From JAKVBH01 sp049800955 (GTDB lineage Bacteria > Pseudomonadota > Alphaproteobacteria > Rhodobacterales > Rhodobacteraceae), in the NCBI RefSeq assembly GCF_049800955.1, contig NZ_JBNAGA010000001.1, forward strand, positions 1,798,001 to 1,862,000: a stretch of 64,000 bases of DNA, written 5' to 3'. Each line of letters opens with the position of its first letter. Positions within the stretch are counted from its first letter, which is position 1. Both the position numbers and the translations under genes were made by a program. Shown here piece after piece: positions 17,632 through 25,855 of this stretch. The notes below the pieces were generated by a model. That model saw nothing but the letters and a program-made list of their open reading frames with translations. It made no database searches and was not told where the DNA came from.

Positions 17632-18463
17632 TGATCGCATCTGTGCGCTGGGGGAAGGGCCGCTCTGGCATCCTGAGCGCGCGCAATTCTTCTGGTTCGA
17701 TATTCTGGGCAAACGCCTTCTGACACCCGGCGCGGAATGGCAATTTGACGAATATGTCTCCGCTGCGGGCTGGATCGATCACGATCATCTGCTCATCGCC
17801 TCATCCTCTGCCCTGATCCGCTTCAACCTCGAGACCCGCGCGTCAGACATCGTGGCCCCGCTGGAGGCTGACACGCCCGGCACCCGGTCCAATGACGGAC
17901 GCGCGGACCCGCAGGGCGGCTTCTGGATCGGCACGATGAGCGTTGCCGCCGAGGACGATGGTGCAGGCGCCATCTATCGCTACTATCGCGGCACCTTGCG
18001 CCGGATATTTGAGAGGATCTCGATCCCCAACAGCACCTGTTTTGCCCCTAACGGCCGCACCGCCTATTTCGCGGATACACCCAAGGGCGTGATCTGGCGC
18101 GTGGGCCTGGATGCCCATGGCTGGCCAGAGGGCGCGCGGGAGGTGCATGTGGATCTCAGGGACGCAGGCCTCAATCCCGATGGCGCTGTCGTCGATCACA
18201 CCGGCACGCTTTGGGTCGCCTGTTGGGGCGCGGCGCAGGTTGTGGGCTATGGACCGGATGGCCGCGAGACAGGCCGGTTTGATTTGCCTGCGCCCCAGAC
18301 GACCTGCCCGGCTTTCGGCGGGCCGGAGCTGTCGCAGATGCTGGTGACATCCGCCACGCAAGGGTTGGACAGTAGCGCCCTTGTGGCCGCGCCCTCTTCG
18401 GGCAAGACCTTCCTTCTGAACACGGACCTGCGCGGCCAGCCCGAACATCAGGTGATCCTGTGA
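17621..18463 (+). CDS. SMP-30/gluconolactonase-type sugar lactonase
   Basis: A 280-residue six-bladed beta-propeller of the SMP-30/regucalcin/lactonase group, predicted to hydrolyse galactonolactone to galactonate. Divalent-metal ligands are expected in GEGPLWHPE (Glu), RSNDGRADPQG (Asn) and NPDGAVVDHTG (Asp), all present. I prefer GTG 17621, which has gagg six bases upstream and begins at the family's usual point. ATG 17609 in the same frame is an alternative. It overlaps dgoA at its start and the beta-galactosidase at its end (GTGA). Confidence 0.88.
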   Translation: MAFDDRICALGEGPLWHPERAQFFWFDILGKRLLTPGAEWQFDEYVSAAGWIDHDHLLIASSSALIRFNLETRASDIVAPLEADTPGTRSNDGRADPQGGFWIGTMSVAAEDDGAGAIYRYYRGTLRRIFERISIPNSTCFAPNGRTAYFADTPKGVIWRVGLDAHGWPEGAREVHVDLRDAGLNPDGAVVDHTGTLWVACWGAAQVVGYGPDGRETGRFDLPAPQTTCPAFGGPELSQMLVTSATQGLDSSALVAAPSSGKTFLLNTDLRGQPEHQVIL

Positions 18464-20376
18464 GCGGGGCTCTGACACAGCGCGCGCTCGGGGTCTGTTA
18501 CTACCCGGAGCATTGGCCAGAGGCGCAATGGGCCGAGGATGCGCAGCGCATGGCTGAGGCAGGCATTTCCATTGTGCGCATTGGAGAGTTTGCCTGGTCC
18601 CGCATCGAGCCGCGATCGGGCGATCTGCACTGGGCCTGGCTCGACCAGGCCATTGATGTGCTGGGTCAGGCCGGGCTTCGGATCGTTCTGGGCACGCCTA
18701 CGGCCACGCCCCCGCGCTGGATGCTCGATCTGCATCCCGACATGCTGGCTGTGGATGTCGAGGGGCGCCCGCGCAAATTCGGCTCCCGCCGTCACTATGA
18801 TTTCGCCCATCGCGGCTATCGCGATGAGGCGCGGCGCATCACGCGGCTGATGGCCGAACGCTATGGCCACAACCGCCACATCCTCGCCTGGCAGATCGAC
18901 AATGAATACGGCTGCCATGACACCGTGCGCAGCTACTCACCGGCCGCACGTGACGCCTTTCAACGCTGGCTCGCCGCACGTTACCAGACGATTTTTGCGC
19001 TCAACGAGGCCTGGGGCAATATCTTCTGGTCCATGGACTACGCCACATTCGATGAGATTGACCTGCCCAATCTCACGGTGACCGAGCCAAATCCGGCCCA
19101 TGTGCTGGATTTCTACCGCTTTGCCTCTGACATGGTGCAACGCTGGAACCACACCATGGCCACAGCCGTGCGCACCCATGCCACCCAGCCTTTGATCCAC
19201 AATTACATGGGCCGGATCGTCGAGTTTGATCACTGGGACGTGGGCCGCGATCTCGATATCGCCTCGTGGGACAGCTATCCCATAGGCTTTCTGTCCGACA
19301 GGCTCGAGGCGAGCGAGACCCACAAGAGCCGCTTCCTGCGGCAGGGCGATCCGGACATGCAGGCCTTTCACCACGATCTCTACAGGGCTGTGGGACAGGG
19401 CCGGTGGTGGGTCATGGAACAGCAGCCAGGGCCGGTCAACTGGGCGCCTTACAATCCCGCCCCCCTGCCCGGCATGGTGCGGCTGTGGAGCTGGGAGGCT
19501 TTTGCCCATGGCGCCGAGGCGGTCTGCTATTTCCGGTGGCGTCAGGCGCCGATGGCACAGGAACAAATGCACGCAGGCCTGTTGCGCCCTGACAGCGCGG
19601 AGGCGCCCGGTCTGGCGGAGGCGCGCGCGGTGGCGCAGGAGATGCGCGAGATGCCCGAGGTCAGTATCGGCAAGGCCCAGGTCGCGCTGATCTTCGATTA
19701 TGCCTCCTGCTGGGCCTGGGACGCCCAGCCCCAGGGCGCGGGCTTTGACGGCTTCGCGCTGGCCTTTGCCGCCTATCGTGCGGCGCGCGGGCTGGGGCTC
19801 AATATCGACATTCTGCCGCCCGACACAAACGATCTGTCAGACTATCCGCTCGTGCTGGCCCCCGGCCTTCTGAGCCTGAGTGCACCTCTGCGCAAAGCCA
19901 TCGCGGCGCACAAAGGCCGGGTCCTTCTCGGGCCGCGCAGCGATGTGAAAACAGATCATCTGACGATCCCGCTGCCCATGGGCCCCAATATTCCGGGCGT
20001 GGACGTGACCTCTGTGCGCACAGAAAGCCTGCCCCCCAGTGAGACCATCGCGCTCTCGGGCGGCGGCGCCATGGTGAGCTGGATCGAAGAGCTTGAGGGC
20101 AGCGCCGAGGTCTTTGAAACGCTGGCGGATGGCCGCCCGGCCATCATGGGAAGCCTGTATTGCCGCGTGCTCGCAGGTTGGCCGGATGCCGAGACCTACG
20201 GACGAATTGTCCGCGAGGCGGCCCACGCCATGGACATTGTGACCCATGATTTGCCAGACGGGCTCCGCATCCGAGACACGGCGTCGCACCGCTTCGTTTT
20301 CAACTACAGTGCTGACCCCATCACGTGGCACTCAGTCACCATACCAGGTGCGGGGGTGCACTGGGCGGACAAATGA
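18460..20376 (+). CDS. Beta-galactosidase, glycoside hydrolase family 42
   Basis: A 638-residue GH42 enzyme releasing galactose from beta-galactosides. The N-terminal barrel begins GVCYYPEHWPE, typical of the family. The acid/base Glu is residue 149 in QIDNEYG and the nucleophile Glu is residue 320 in VMEQQPG. Further family motifs are RWNHTMATAVR and NYMGRI. The trimerisation and C-terminal beta domains follow. No signal peptide, so it acts on imported substrate. It starts with GTG inside the lactonase stop and ends in ATGA with the mutarotase gene. Confidence 0.95.
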   Translation: MSGALTQRALGVCYYPEHWPEAQWAEDAQRMAEAGISIVRIGEFAWSRIEPRSGDLHWAWLDQAIDVLGQAGLRIVLGTPTATPPRWMLDLHPDMLAVDVEGRPRKFGSRRHYDFAHRGYRDEARRITRLMAERYGHNRHILAWQIDNEYGCHDTVRSYSPAARDAFQRWLAARYQTIFALNEAWGNIFWSMDYATFDEIDLPNLTVTEPNPAHVLDFYRFASDMVQRWNHTMATAVRTHATQPLIHNYMGRIVEFDHWDVGRDLDIASWDSYPIGFLSDRLEASETHKSRFLRQGDPDMQAFHHDLYRAVGQGRWWVMEQQPGPVNWAPYNPAPLPGMVRLWSWEAFAHGAEAVCYFRWRQAPMAQEQMHAGLLRPDSAEAPGLAEARAVAQEMREMPEVSIGKAQVALIFDYASCWAWDAQPQGAGFDGFALAFAAYRAARGLGLNIDILPPDTNDLSDYPLVLAPGLLSLSAPLRKAIAAHKGRVLLGPRSDVKTDHLTIPLPMGPNIPGVDVTSVRTESLPPSETIALSGGGAMVSWIEELEGSAEVFETLADGRPAIMGSLYCRVLAGWPDAETYGRIVREAAHAMDIVTHDLPDGLRIRDTASHRFVFNYSADPITWHSVTIPGAGVHWADK

Positions 20377-21344
20377 CGACTGAACGACCAAGACTAACCT
20401 ATGGGCCATTGAGCGTAGACTTGAACCCATACGGCGCACGAACGACTGCGCTGCGTTTCCATGACCGCGACCTGATCCTGCCCACGCCTGAGGCGTTTGA
20501 CCCTTTCGGGGTCTGGTCGGATGCGGGCGCGATTGTCGGGCCGGTTGGCAACCGGATTACAACCGGGGATCATCTGCCGGGATGGGACGGCCCCACGGAT
20601 GGGCAGGTCATGCTGCACGGTGACACCGAAGGCATGCAGGCAGGAACGCAACATCTGGCCTGGGAGACGGGCAAGGTCACGCCGCGCAGCGCATTGTTCA
20701 CGCTGGAGCTGCCCGTTGGCCATGGCGGGTTCAAGGCCCACCGAAGCCTCGCCGTACGCTACACCCTGCCCCGGACGAATGCGCTGCGCATCGTGATGGA
20801 AGCCCAGACAGACAGCCCCACGCTCATGTCGCTGACCCATCATCCCTATTGGGCACTGGGGCCCGGCACGGGCATCGCCGATCACCGGCTTCAGGTTTTG
20901 GCGCGCAATGTCCTGCCCATCGACGCCCAGACACGGCCCACGGGCGAGGTCATGCCGGTGGCGGGCACGGAGTATGACTTCAATATTCCCCGCGCCCTGA
21001 TCCCCGGCGCGCCGGATCTCGACAATACCTATTGCCTCTCCAACGCGCGGCTCGAAACGGAACGCGCGGTGGCCTATCTGGAAGCGCCCGATGGCTGGGC
21101 GATGGAGCTCTGGACAAACGAGCCGGGCCTTGTGGTCTTTGACGGACGCATCACCGATGGTTTTGGGCTTGCGCCTTATGCGGGCTGCTGTCTGGAGCCG
21201 CAGATGTGGCCCGACGCGCCGCGCCATCCGCATTTCCCGAAGGTGACCTTTGCGCCCGGACAGATCAGCCGGACGATCATCGAATACCGCTTCAAGGTCG
21301 GATCAGGCCAGATGCGCACCAACGGGACGTCCCAGGGCCTCTGA
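20373..21344 (+). CDS. Aldose 1-epimerase (galactose mutarotase-like)
   Basis: A 323-residue beta-sandwich protein of the GalM superfamily that interconverts sugar anomers. Family marks are GRxxxG-like NRITTGDHLP, LMSLTHHPYWAL with the catalytic His, and GFGLAPYAGCCLEPQMWPD near the end. It would supply the anomer used by the dehydrogenase after hydrolysis of alpha- and beta-galactosides. ATG 20373 overlaps the beta-galactosidase stop. Its last 42 bases overlap the 3' end of the convergent bhcR gene, which is unusual. Confidence 0.9.
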   Translation: MTTERPRLTYGPLSVDLNPYGARTTALRFHDRDLILPTPEAFDPFGVWSDAGAIVGPVGNRITTGDHLPGWDGPTDGQVMLHGDTEGMQAGTQHLAWETGKVTPRSALFTLELPVGHGGFKAHRSLAVRYTLPRTNALRIVMEAQTDSPTLMSLTHHPYWALGPGTGIADHRLQVLARNVLPIDAQTRPTGEVMPVAGTEYDFNIPRALIPGAPDLDNTYCLSNARLETERAVAYLEAPDGWAMELWTNEPGLVVFDGRITDGFGLAPYAGCCLEPQMWPDAPRHPHFPKVTFAPGQISRTIIEYRFKVGSGQMRTNGTSQGL

Positions 21345-22136
21345 CAGAGACTGACTCGCCTCGCGGACGGCTGCGCCGATCTTGGGGGTTGTCGCCTCAT
21401 TCATGCGCGCCACAGGTCCTGAGACCGACAGCCCCGCCACGGCTTCGCCAAAGGCATTGAACACCGGCGCCGCGATGCAGCGCATGCCGGTGGCCTTTTC
21501 TTCCTCGTCAATCGCAAAGCCACGTTTGCGCACCATCGAGAGATCCGCGCTCAGGAGGCGGGCATCCACAAGCGTGCGGTTGGTGAAGCGTTCGCGCTCT
21601 GAACGCGCGAGATACTGCTCTAGCCGCGTTTTGTCCCACGCAGAGAGGAGCGCCTTGCCTATGCCAGAGGCATGCATGGGCGAGAGCGTGCCGGGAGGAA
21701 AGAAGGCGCGAATGGAGGCATGGGTCTCGACCTGGCTCACAAACATCACGTGATCGCCCTGCGCAATGCCCAGATTGGCGGTCTCTCCGGTATATTCCAT
21801 CAAACCTCGCATGATGGGCCGGGCCCGCTCGACGAGCGACGTGCGGCGCAAGAACGGCGCGCCGGCCAGAAACGCGCCCGCCCCCACATGCCAGGCCTGG
21901 CTATCGCTCTCGAACTCCGCGAAGCCACGGCCCTCCAGAGTTGTGAGAACCCGGTAGAGCGTCGCCGTGGACTGGCCCATATCGCGGGCCAAATCCGTCA
22001 GCGTGATCCCCTCGCTTTCGCCCAGCCGTTGCAGCACTGCAAGCGCGCGATCCAGCGACTTGATCGTGTTCTGCTCGGTCTTGTCATCCCAGGCCTTGGG
22101 CCGTCCGCGGGGTCTGCGCGTAGCGTCATCCATCAT
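21303..22136 (-). CDS. bhcR: IclR-type regulator of the beta-hydroxyaspartate cycle
   Basis: A 277-residue IclR regulator transcribed away from bhcABCD, the arrangement known for BhcR, which binds the bhc promoter and responds to glyoxylate. The helix-turn-helix lies at about 25-90 (LTDLARDMGQSTATLYRVLT) after a basic leader (RRPRGRPKAW). The effector domain shows LSPMHASGIGKALLSAW and EEEKATGMRCIAAPV. Start choice is uncertain: ATG 22136 or 22133, or GTG 22145 in the same frame. The assignment to BhcR rests on position beside a complete bhc operon and family match. Confidence 0.88.
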   Translation of the reverse strand: MMDDATRRPRGRPKAWDDKTEQNTIKSLDRALAVLQRLGESEGITLTDLARDMGQSTATLYRVLTTLEGRGFAEFESDSQAWHVGAGAFLAGAPFLRRTSLVERARPIMRGLMEYTGETANLGIAQGDHVMFVSQVETHASIRAFFPPGTLSPMHASGIGKALLSAWDKTRLEQYLARSERERFTNRTLVDARLLSADLSMVRKRGFAIDEEEKATGMRCIAAPVFNAFGEAVAGLSVSGPVARMNEATTPKIGAAVREASQSLSEALGRPVGAHLA

Positions 22137-22214
22137 TTTTTTCACCAGTTAAAATTATCATTCGCTATATGAAATAATACAAGCCTCTCAAAAGCAACGA
22201 TTTTCAAGCAAAAC

Positions 22215-22249
22215 CCTCAATATGAAATTCGATTTCAAAAAAATTGAGG
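22215..22249. promoter_or_regulatory. Candidate BhcR operator upstream of bhcA
   Basis: In the AT-rich 150-base region between bhcR and bhcA, TGAAAT-TCG-ATTTCA at 22223-22237 is a perfect inverted repeat. It is enclosed by a second pair of arms, CCTCAA (22215-22220) and TTGAGG (22244-22249). A further TGAAAT half-site lies at 22170-22175. The size and form fit IclR-type operators and the position, about 60-80 bases before the bhcA start, fits control of the operon. Confidence 0.55.
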
Positions 22250-22295
22250 CTGTCGGGCAGTGCTCTTAGACAGGGTGCAACGAGGAGGAACCGCT

Positions 22296-23486
22296 ATGTC
22301 ATTCCAAAATCCAGTCTTCATTCCCGGCCCAACGAACATTCCCGAGGCGCTCAGACGCGCCTGCGATTTCCCGACGATCGATCATCGCTCGTCCGTCTTC
22401 GCGGAGATGTTGACGCCCGCGCGTCACGGCGTTCAGCGCGTTCTGCGCTCGACCACAGCGGAGATTTTCATCTTCCCCTCGACCGGCACCGGTGGCTGGG
22501 AAACAGCGATCTCCAACACGCTTTCGCCCGGGGATACGGTCCTGGCCGCGCGCAATGGCATGTTCTCCCACCGCTGGATTGACATGTGCGAGCGTCACGG
22601 CCTTGAGATGATCATCGTCGACGTGCCATGGGGCGAAGGCATCCCGGCCGACCGCTTTGCCGAGATCCTCGCCAAGGACACGAGCCACAAGATCAAGGCT
22701 GTGCTGGCCACGCATAACGAGACGGCCACAGGTGTTGTTTCTGACATTGCTGCCGTGCGCGGCGCGATGGATGCCTGCGATCACCCGGCGCTTTTGATGG
22801 TGGATGGTGTGTCCTCCATCGGCTCCATGGATTTCCGCATGGATGATTGGGGCGTTGATATCGCCGTGACCGGTTCGCAGAAGGGCTTCATGCTGCCGCC
22901 CGGCCTGGCCATCATTGGCATCTCGCCAAAAGCGCGCGCTGCGGGCCAGACCGCCAAGCTGCACCGGACCTTCTTTGATCTCGATGACATGGCCAAGGGC
23001 TATGCCGCCGGTGCCTACCCCTACACGCCGCCCGTGGGCCTGCTGAATGGGTTGGCACAGAGCTGCGACATGCTGCTGAGCGAAGGGCTGGACAATGTTT
23101 TTGCCCGCCATGCCCGGATTGCCGAGGGTGTGCGCGCCGCTGTGCAGGCTTGGGGCCTTGATCTTTGTGCAGCACGGCCGGAGCTTTACTCAAACTCCGT
23201 GAGCGCCATCAAGACGCCCGAGGGCTTCAATGCGACCGATATCGTGACCCATGCCGCGGACACCTATGGCGTGGCCTTTGGCACAGGTCTGGGCGATGTG
23301 GCGGGCAAGGTCTTCCGCATCGGGCACCTCGGTTCGCTGACGGATGTCATGGCGCTCTCGGGGATCGCCACGGCGGAGATGTGCATGGCCGATCTCGGCC
23401 TGGATATCCAGTTGGGATCCGGCGTTGCCGCCGCACAAAACGTCTACCGGGCCACCACGGCCACAGCCATGAAGGATGCCGCGTGA
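22296..23486 (+). CDS. bhcA: Aspartate--glyoxylate aminotransferase
   Basis: A 396-residue class V PLP aminotransferase. In the beta-hydroxyaspartate cycle BhcA transfers the amino group of aspartate to glyoxylate, giving glycine and oxaloacetate. The start is FIPGPTNIPEALR, typical of serine-glyoxylate aminotransferase relatives. The PLP lysine is in TGSQKGFMLPPG, preceded by VDGVSSIGSMDF. ATG 22296 has gaggagg about 8 bases upstream. It overlaps bhcB as TGATG. Family similarity alone would allow serine-glyoxylate aminotransferase, but the operon decides for BhcA. Confidence 0.93.
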   Translation: MSFQNPVFIPGPTNIPEALRRACDFPTIDHRSSVFAEMLTPARHGVQRVLRSTTAEIFIFPSTGTGGWETAISNTLSPGDTVLAARNGMFSHRWIDMCERHGLEMIIVDVPWGEGIPADRFAEILAKDTSHKIKAVLATHNETATGVVSDIAAVRGAMDACDHPALLMVDGVSSIGSMDFRMDDWGVDIAVTGSQKGFMLPPGLAIIGISPKARAAGQTAKLHRTFFDLDDMAKGYAAGAYPYTPPVGLLNGLAQSCDMLLSEGLDNVFARHARIAEGVRAAVQAWGLDLCAARPELYSNSVSAIKTPEGFNATDIVTHAADTYGVAFGTGLGDVAGKVFRIGHLGSLTDVMALSGIATAEMCMADLGLDIQLGSGVAAAQNVYRATTATAMKDAA

Positions 23487-24457
23487 TGAAAGACAATGCT
23501 CCCCTTGATCTGCCGACGTACGAAGACATGCTGGAGGCGCATGAACGCATTGCGCCCCACATCCACCGCACACCTGTTCTGACCTCGTCTTACTTCAACG
23601 ACAGGACCGGCGCAGAGCTGTTCTTCAAATGCGAGAACTTCCAGAAGGCGGGCGCCTTCAAGGTGCGCGGGGCCTGCAACGCGGTCTTTGGTCTCTCTGA
23701 TGAGGACGCCCAGAAAGGCGTGTGCACGCATAGCTCGGGCAATCACGCCCTGTCGCTCTCTTATGCCGCAGGGCGCCGGGGCATTCCCTGCAATGTGGTG
23801 ATGCCGCGCACGGCGCCGGAGGCCAAGAAGGCGGCTGTGCGCGGCTATGGCGGGACGATCACGGAATGTGAGCCTTCGACCACCTCGCGCGAAGCGGTCT
23901 TTGCCGAAGTGCAGGCCGCGACGGGGGGCGACTTTGTGCATCCCTATAACGATCCGCGGGTCATTGCCGGGCAAGGAACCTGTTCCAAGGAGATGATGGA
24001 GCAAGTTGACGGGCTGGACATTGTGATCGCGCCCATCGGCGGCGGCGGCATGATTTCGGGCACTTGCCTGACGCTCTCGACGCTGGCCCCCGAAGTGCAG
24101 ATCATCGCCGCAGAGCCCGAGCAGGCCGACGATGCCTATCGCAGCTTCAAGGCCGGTCACATCATTGCCGATGATGCACCCGTGACCATTGCGGATGGTC
24201 TCAAGGTGCCGCTCAAGGAGCGGACCTGGCATTTCGTCTCCAACCATGTGAGCGACATCCTGACCGCTTCCGAGGAAGAGATCATCGACGCGATGAAGCT
24301 CACCTGGCAGCGCATGAAGATCGTCATGGAACCCTCCTGCGCCGTGCCCCTGGCCGTGATCTTAAAGAACCCGGAGATCTTTGCGGGCAAGCGGGTTGGC
24401 GTTGTCGTGACGGGCGGAAATGTCGATCTGGCGAAACTCCCGTGGATGACGAGCTGA
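23486..24457 (+). CDS. bhcB: Beta-hydroxyaspartate dehydratase
   Basis: A 323-residue PLP enzyme of the serine/threonine dehydratase fold (tryptophan synthase beta-like). BhcB removes water from erythro-beta-hydroxyaspartate to give iminosuccinate. The PLP lysine is in AGAFKVRGA after FKCENFQK. SSGNHALSLSYAA and the glycine loop PIGGGGMISG bind the cofactor phosphate. It starts inside the bhcA stop codon. Without its neighbours it would be annotated as threonine dehydratase. Confidence 0.93.
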   Translation: MKDNAPLDLPTYEDMLEAHERIAPHIHRTPVLTSSYFNDRTGAELFFKCENFQKAGAFKVRGACNAVFGLSDEDAQKGVCTHSSGNHALSLSYAAGRRGIPCNVVMPRTAPEAKKAAVRGYGGTITECEPSTTSREAVFAEVQAATGGDFVHPYNDPRVIAGQGTCSKEMMEQVDGLDIVIAPIGGGGMISGTCLTLSTLAPEVQIIAAEPEQADDAYRSFKAGHIIADDAPVTIADGLKVPLKERTWHFVSNHVSDILTASEEEIIDAMKLTWQRMKIVMEPSCAVPLAVILKNPEIFAGKRVGVVVTGGNVDLAKLPWMTS

Positions 24458-24478
24458 ATCAGGCTTGCGCCCCATCTT

Positions 24479-24494
24479 GTTTCCTATAGGAAAC
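24479..24494. promoter_or_regulatory. Perfect 16-base palindrome between bhcB and bhcC
   Basis: GTTTCCTATAGGAAAC reads the same on both strands. It sits in the only sizeable gap before bhcC (102 bases), followed by a hairpin GCTCTC/GAGAGC at 24517-24535 and the bhcC ribosome site. It could be an operator for an internal promoter driving bhcCD, or a processing site. It does not match the candidate operator upstream of bhcA. Confidence 0.45.
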
Positions 24495-24559
24495 TCATTA
24501 CTTGCATACGCATCAAGCTCTCTGATCCTGAGAGCGTCCTACTGACTTGGAGAGACCCG

Positions 24560-25723
24560 ATGAAAGACCTCAGCAATCTCGACGAATTCGAAGTGGGCTT
24601 TGACATTCCAGCCAAGCCCGGCATGCGCGAAGACGAGATCCAGACACCTGCGCTGGTGCTTGATCTGGACGCGCTCGAGCGCAACATCAAGAAGATGGGC
24701 GACTATGCCCGTGATCACGGCATGCGCCACCGGGTGCATGGCAAGATGCACAAGTCTGTGGATGTGGCGCTTTTGCAGGAACGTCTCGGCGGGGCTGTGG
24801 GCGTGTGCTGCCAGAAGGTCTCCGAAGCCGAGGTCTTTGCCCGTGGCGGTATCAAGGACGTGCTGGTCTCCAACCAGGTGCGCGAGCCGCAAAAGATCGA
24901 CCGTCTGGCGCGTTTGCCGAAGCTCGGCGCGCGCACGATTGTCTGTGTCGACGATATCGAGAATGTGGCGGACCTCTCCGAGGCGGCCGTGCGTCATGGC
25001 ACGCAGATCGAATGCTTCATCGAGATGGATGTGGGCGCGGGCCGCTGTGGTGTGATCGGGGCGGAGAATGTCGTGGAGATCGCCAAGGCGATTGAGGCGG
25101 CTGACGGGCTGAAATACACCGGCATCCAGGCCTATCAGGGCGCCATGCAGCACATGGACAGCTACGAGGACCGCAAGGCCAAGATCGCCACGGCGGTCGC
25201 GATGGTCAAGGAAGCGGTCGACGCGCTCAAGGCCGAAGGCATCGACAGCGAGCTTGTCTCCGGTGGCGGCACAGGCAGCTATTACTTCGAGAGTAATTCC
25301 GGCGTTTACAATGAGTTGCAATGCGGCTCTTACGCGTTCATGGATGCCGATTACGGTCGTATCCTCGACAAGGACGGCAACCGGATTGACCGTGGCGAGT
25401 GGGAAAACGCGCTCTTCATCCTGACCTCGGTCATGAGCCACGCGAAGGCTGACAAAGCCATCGTTGATGCGGGCCTGAAGGCGCAATCCGTGGACAGCGG
25501 CCTGCCGGTGATCTTCGGGCGCGATGATGTGGAATACGTCAAATGCTCCGACGAGCATGGCGTTGTGGCGGACCCGGAGGGCGTGTTGAAGGTCAATGAC
25601 AAGCTGCACCTCGTCCCCGGACACTGTGATCCCACCTGCAACGTGCATGATTGGTATGTGGGCGTGCGCAATGGCGTGGTTGAGACGGTGTGGCCGGTCT
25701 CCGCGCGGGGCCGCGCTTATTAA
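24560..25723 (+). CDS. bhcC: Beta-hydroxyaspartate aldolase
   Basis: A 387-residue PLP enzyme of the alanine racemase/D-threonine aldolase fold (type III). BhcC condenses glycine with glyoxylate to beta-hydroxyaspartate, the carbon-joining step of the cycle. The PLP lysine lies in HGKMHKSVDVA near residue 58. The barrel shows ECFIEMDVGAGRCG, VSGGGTGSYYFES and QCGSYAFMDADYG. The C-terminal metal site is in VPGHCDPTCNVHD. The ribosome site ggagag precedes the ATG. A repeat element separates it from bhcD. Confidence 0.94.
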   Translation: MKDLSNLDEFEVGFDIPAKPGMREDEIQTPALVLDLDALERNIKKMGDYARDHGMRHRVHGKMHKSVDVALLQERLGGAVGVCCQKVSEAEVFARGGIKDVLVSNQVREPQKIDRLARLPKLGARTIVCVDDIENVADLSEAAVRHGTQIECFIEMDVGAGRCGVIGAENVVEIAKAIEAADGLKYTGIQAYQGAMQHMDSYEDRKAKIATAVAMVKEAVDALKAEGIDSELVSGGGTGSYYFESNSGVYNELQCGSYAFMDADYGRILDKDGNRIDRGEWENALFILTSVMSHAKADKAIVDAGLKAQSVDSGLPVIFGRDDVEYVKCSDEHGVVADPEGVLKVNDKLHLVPGHCDPTCNVHDWYVGVRNGVVETVWPVSARGRAY

Positions 25724-25733
25724 GCAGGATCGA

Positions 25734-25816
25734 ACAGGCTGCGCCTGTCCGACCGGTTGGGGGGCTCTGCCCCCCGGCCTGCGGCCTCCCCCCGGAGTTT
25801 ATTTGGCAAGATGAAG
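25734..25816 (+). repeat. Dispersed intergenic repeat, copy 1 (three hairpins and conserved tail)
   Basis: Between bhcC and bhcD lie ACAGGC-TGC-GCCTGT (25734-25748), GGGGGGC-TCT-GCCCCCC (25759-25775) and GGCC-TGC-GGCC (25776-25786). Then comes a tail containing CGGAGTTTATTTGGCAAG and ATGAAG. The tail recurs in inverted form at 44418 and 48608. The element lies within an operon, so it is probably transcribed. Confidence 0.75.
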
Positions 25817-25855
25817 GGAGGCGTTTGCCCTCCCCACAAGAGCAGGGATAGTGGA

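Noticed and set aside
25734..25816. CRISPR-like or IS-end interpretation of the GC repeats
   Set aside because: The copies are kilobases apart, have no spacers and no transposase or target duplications.
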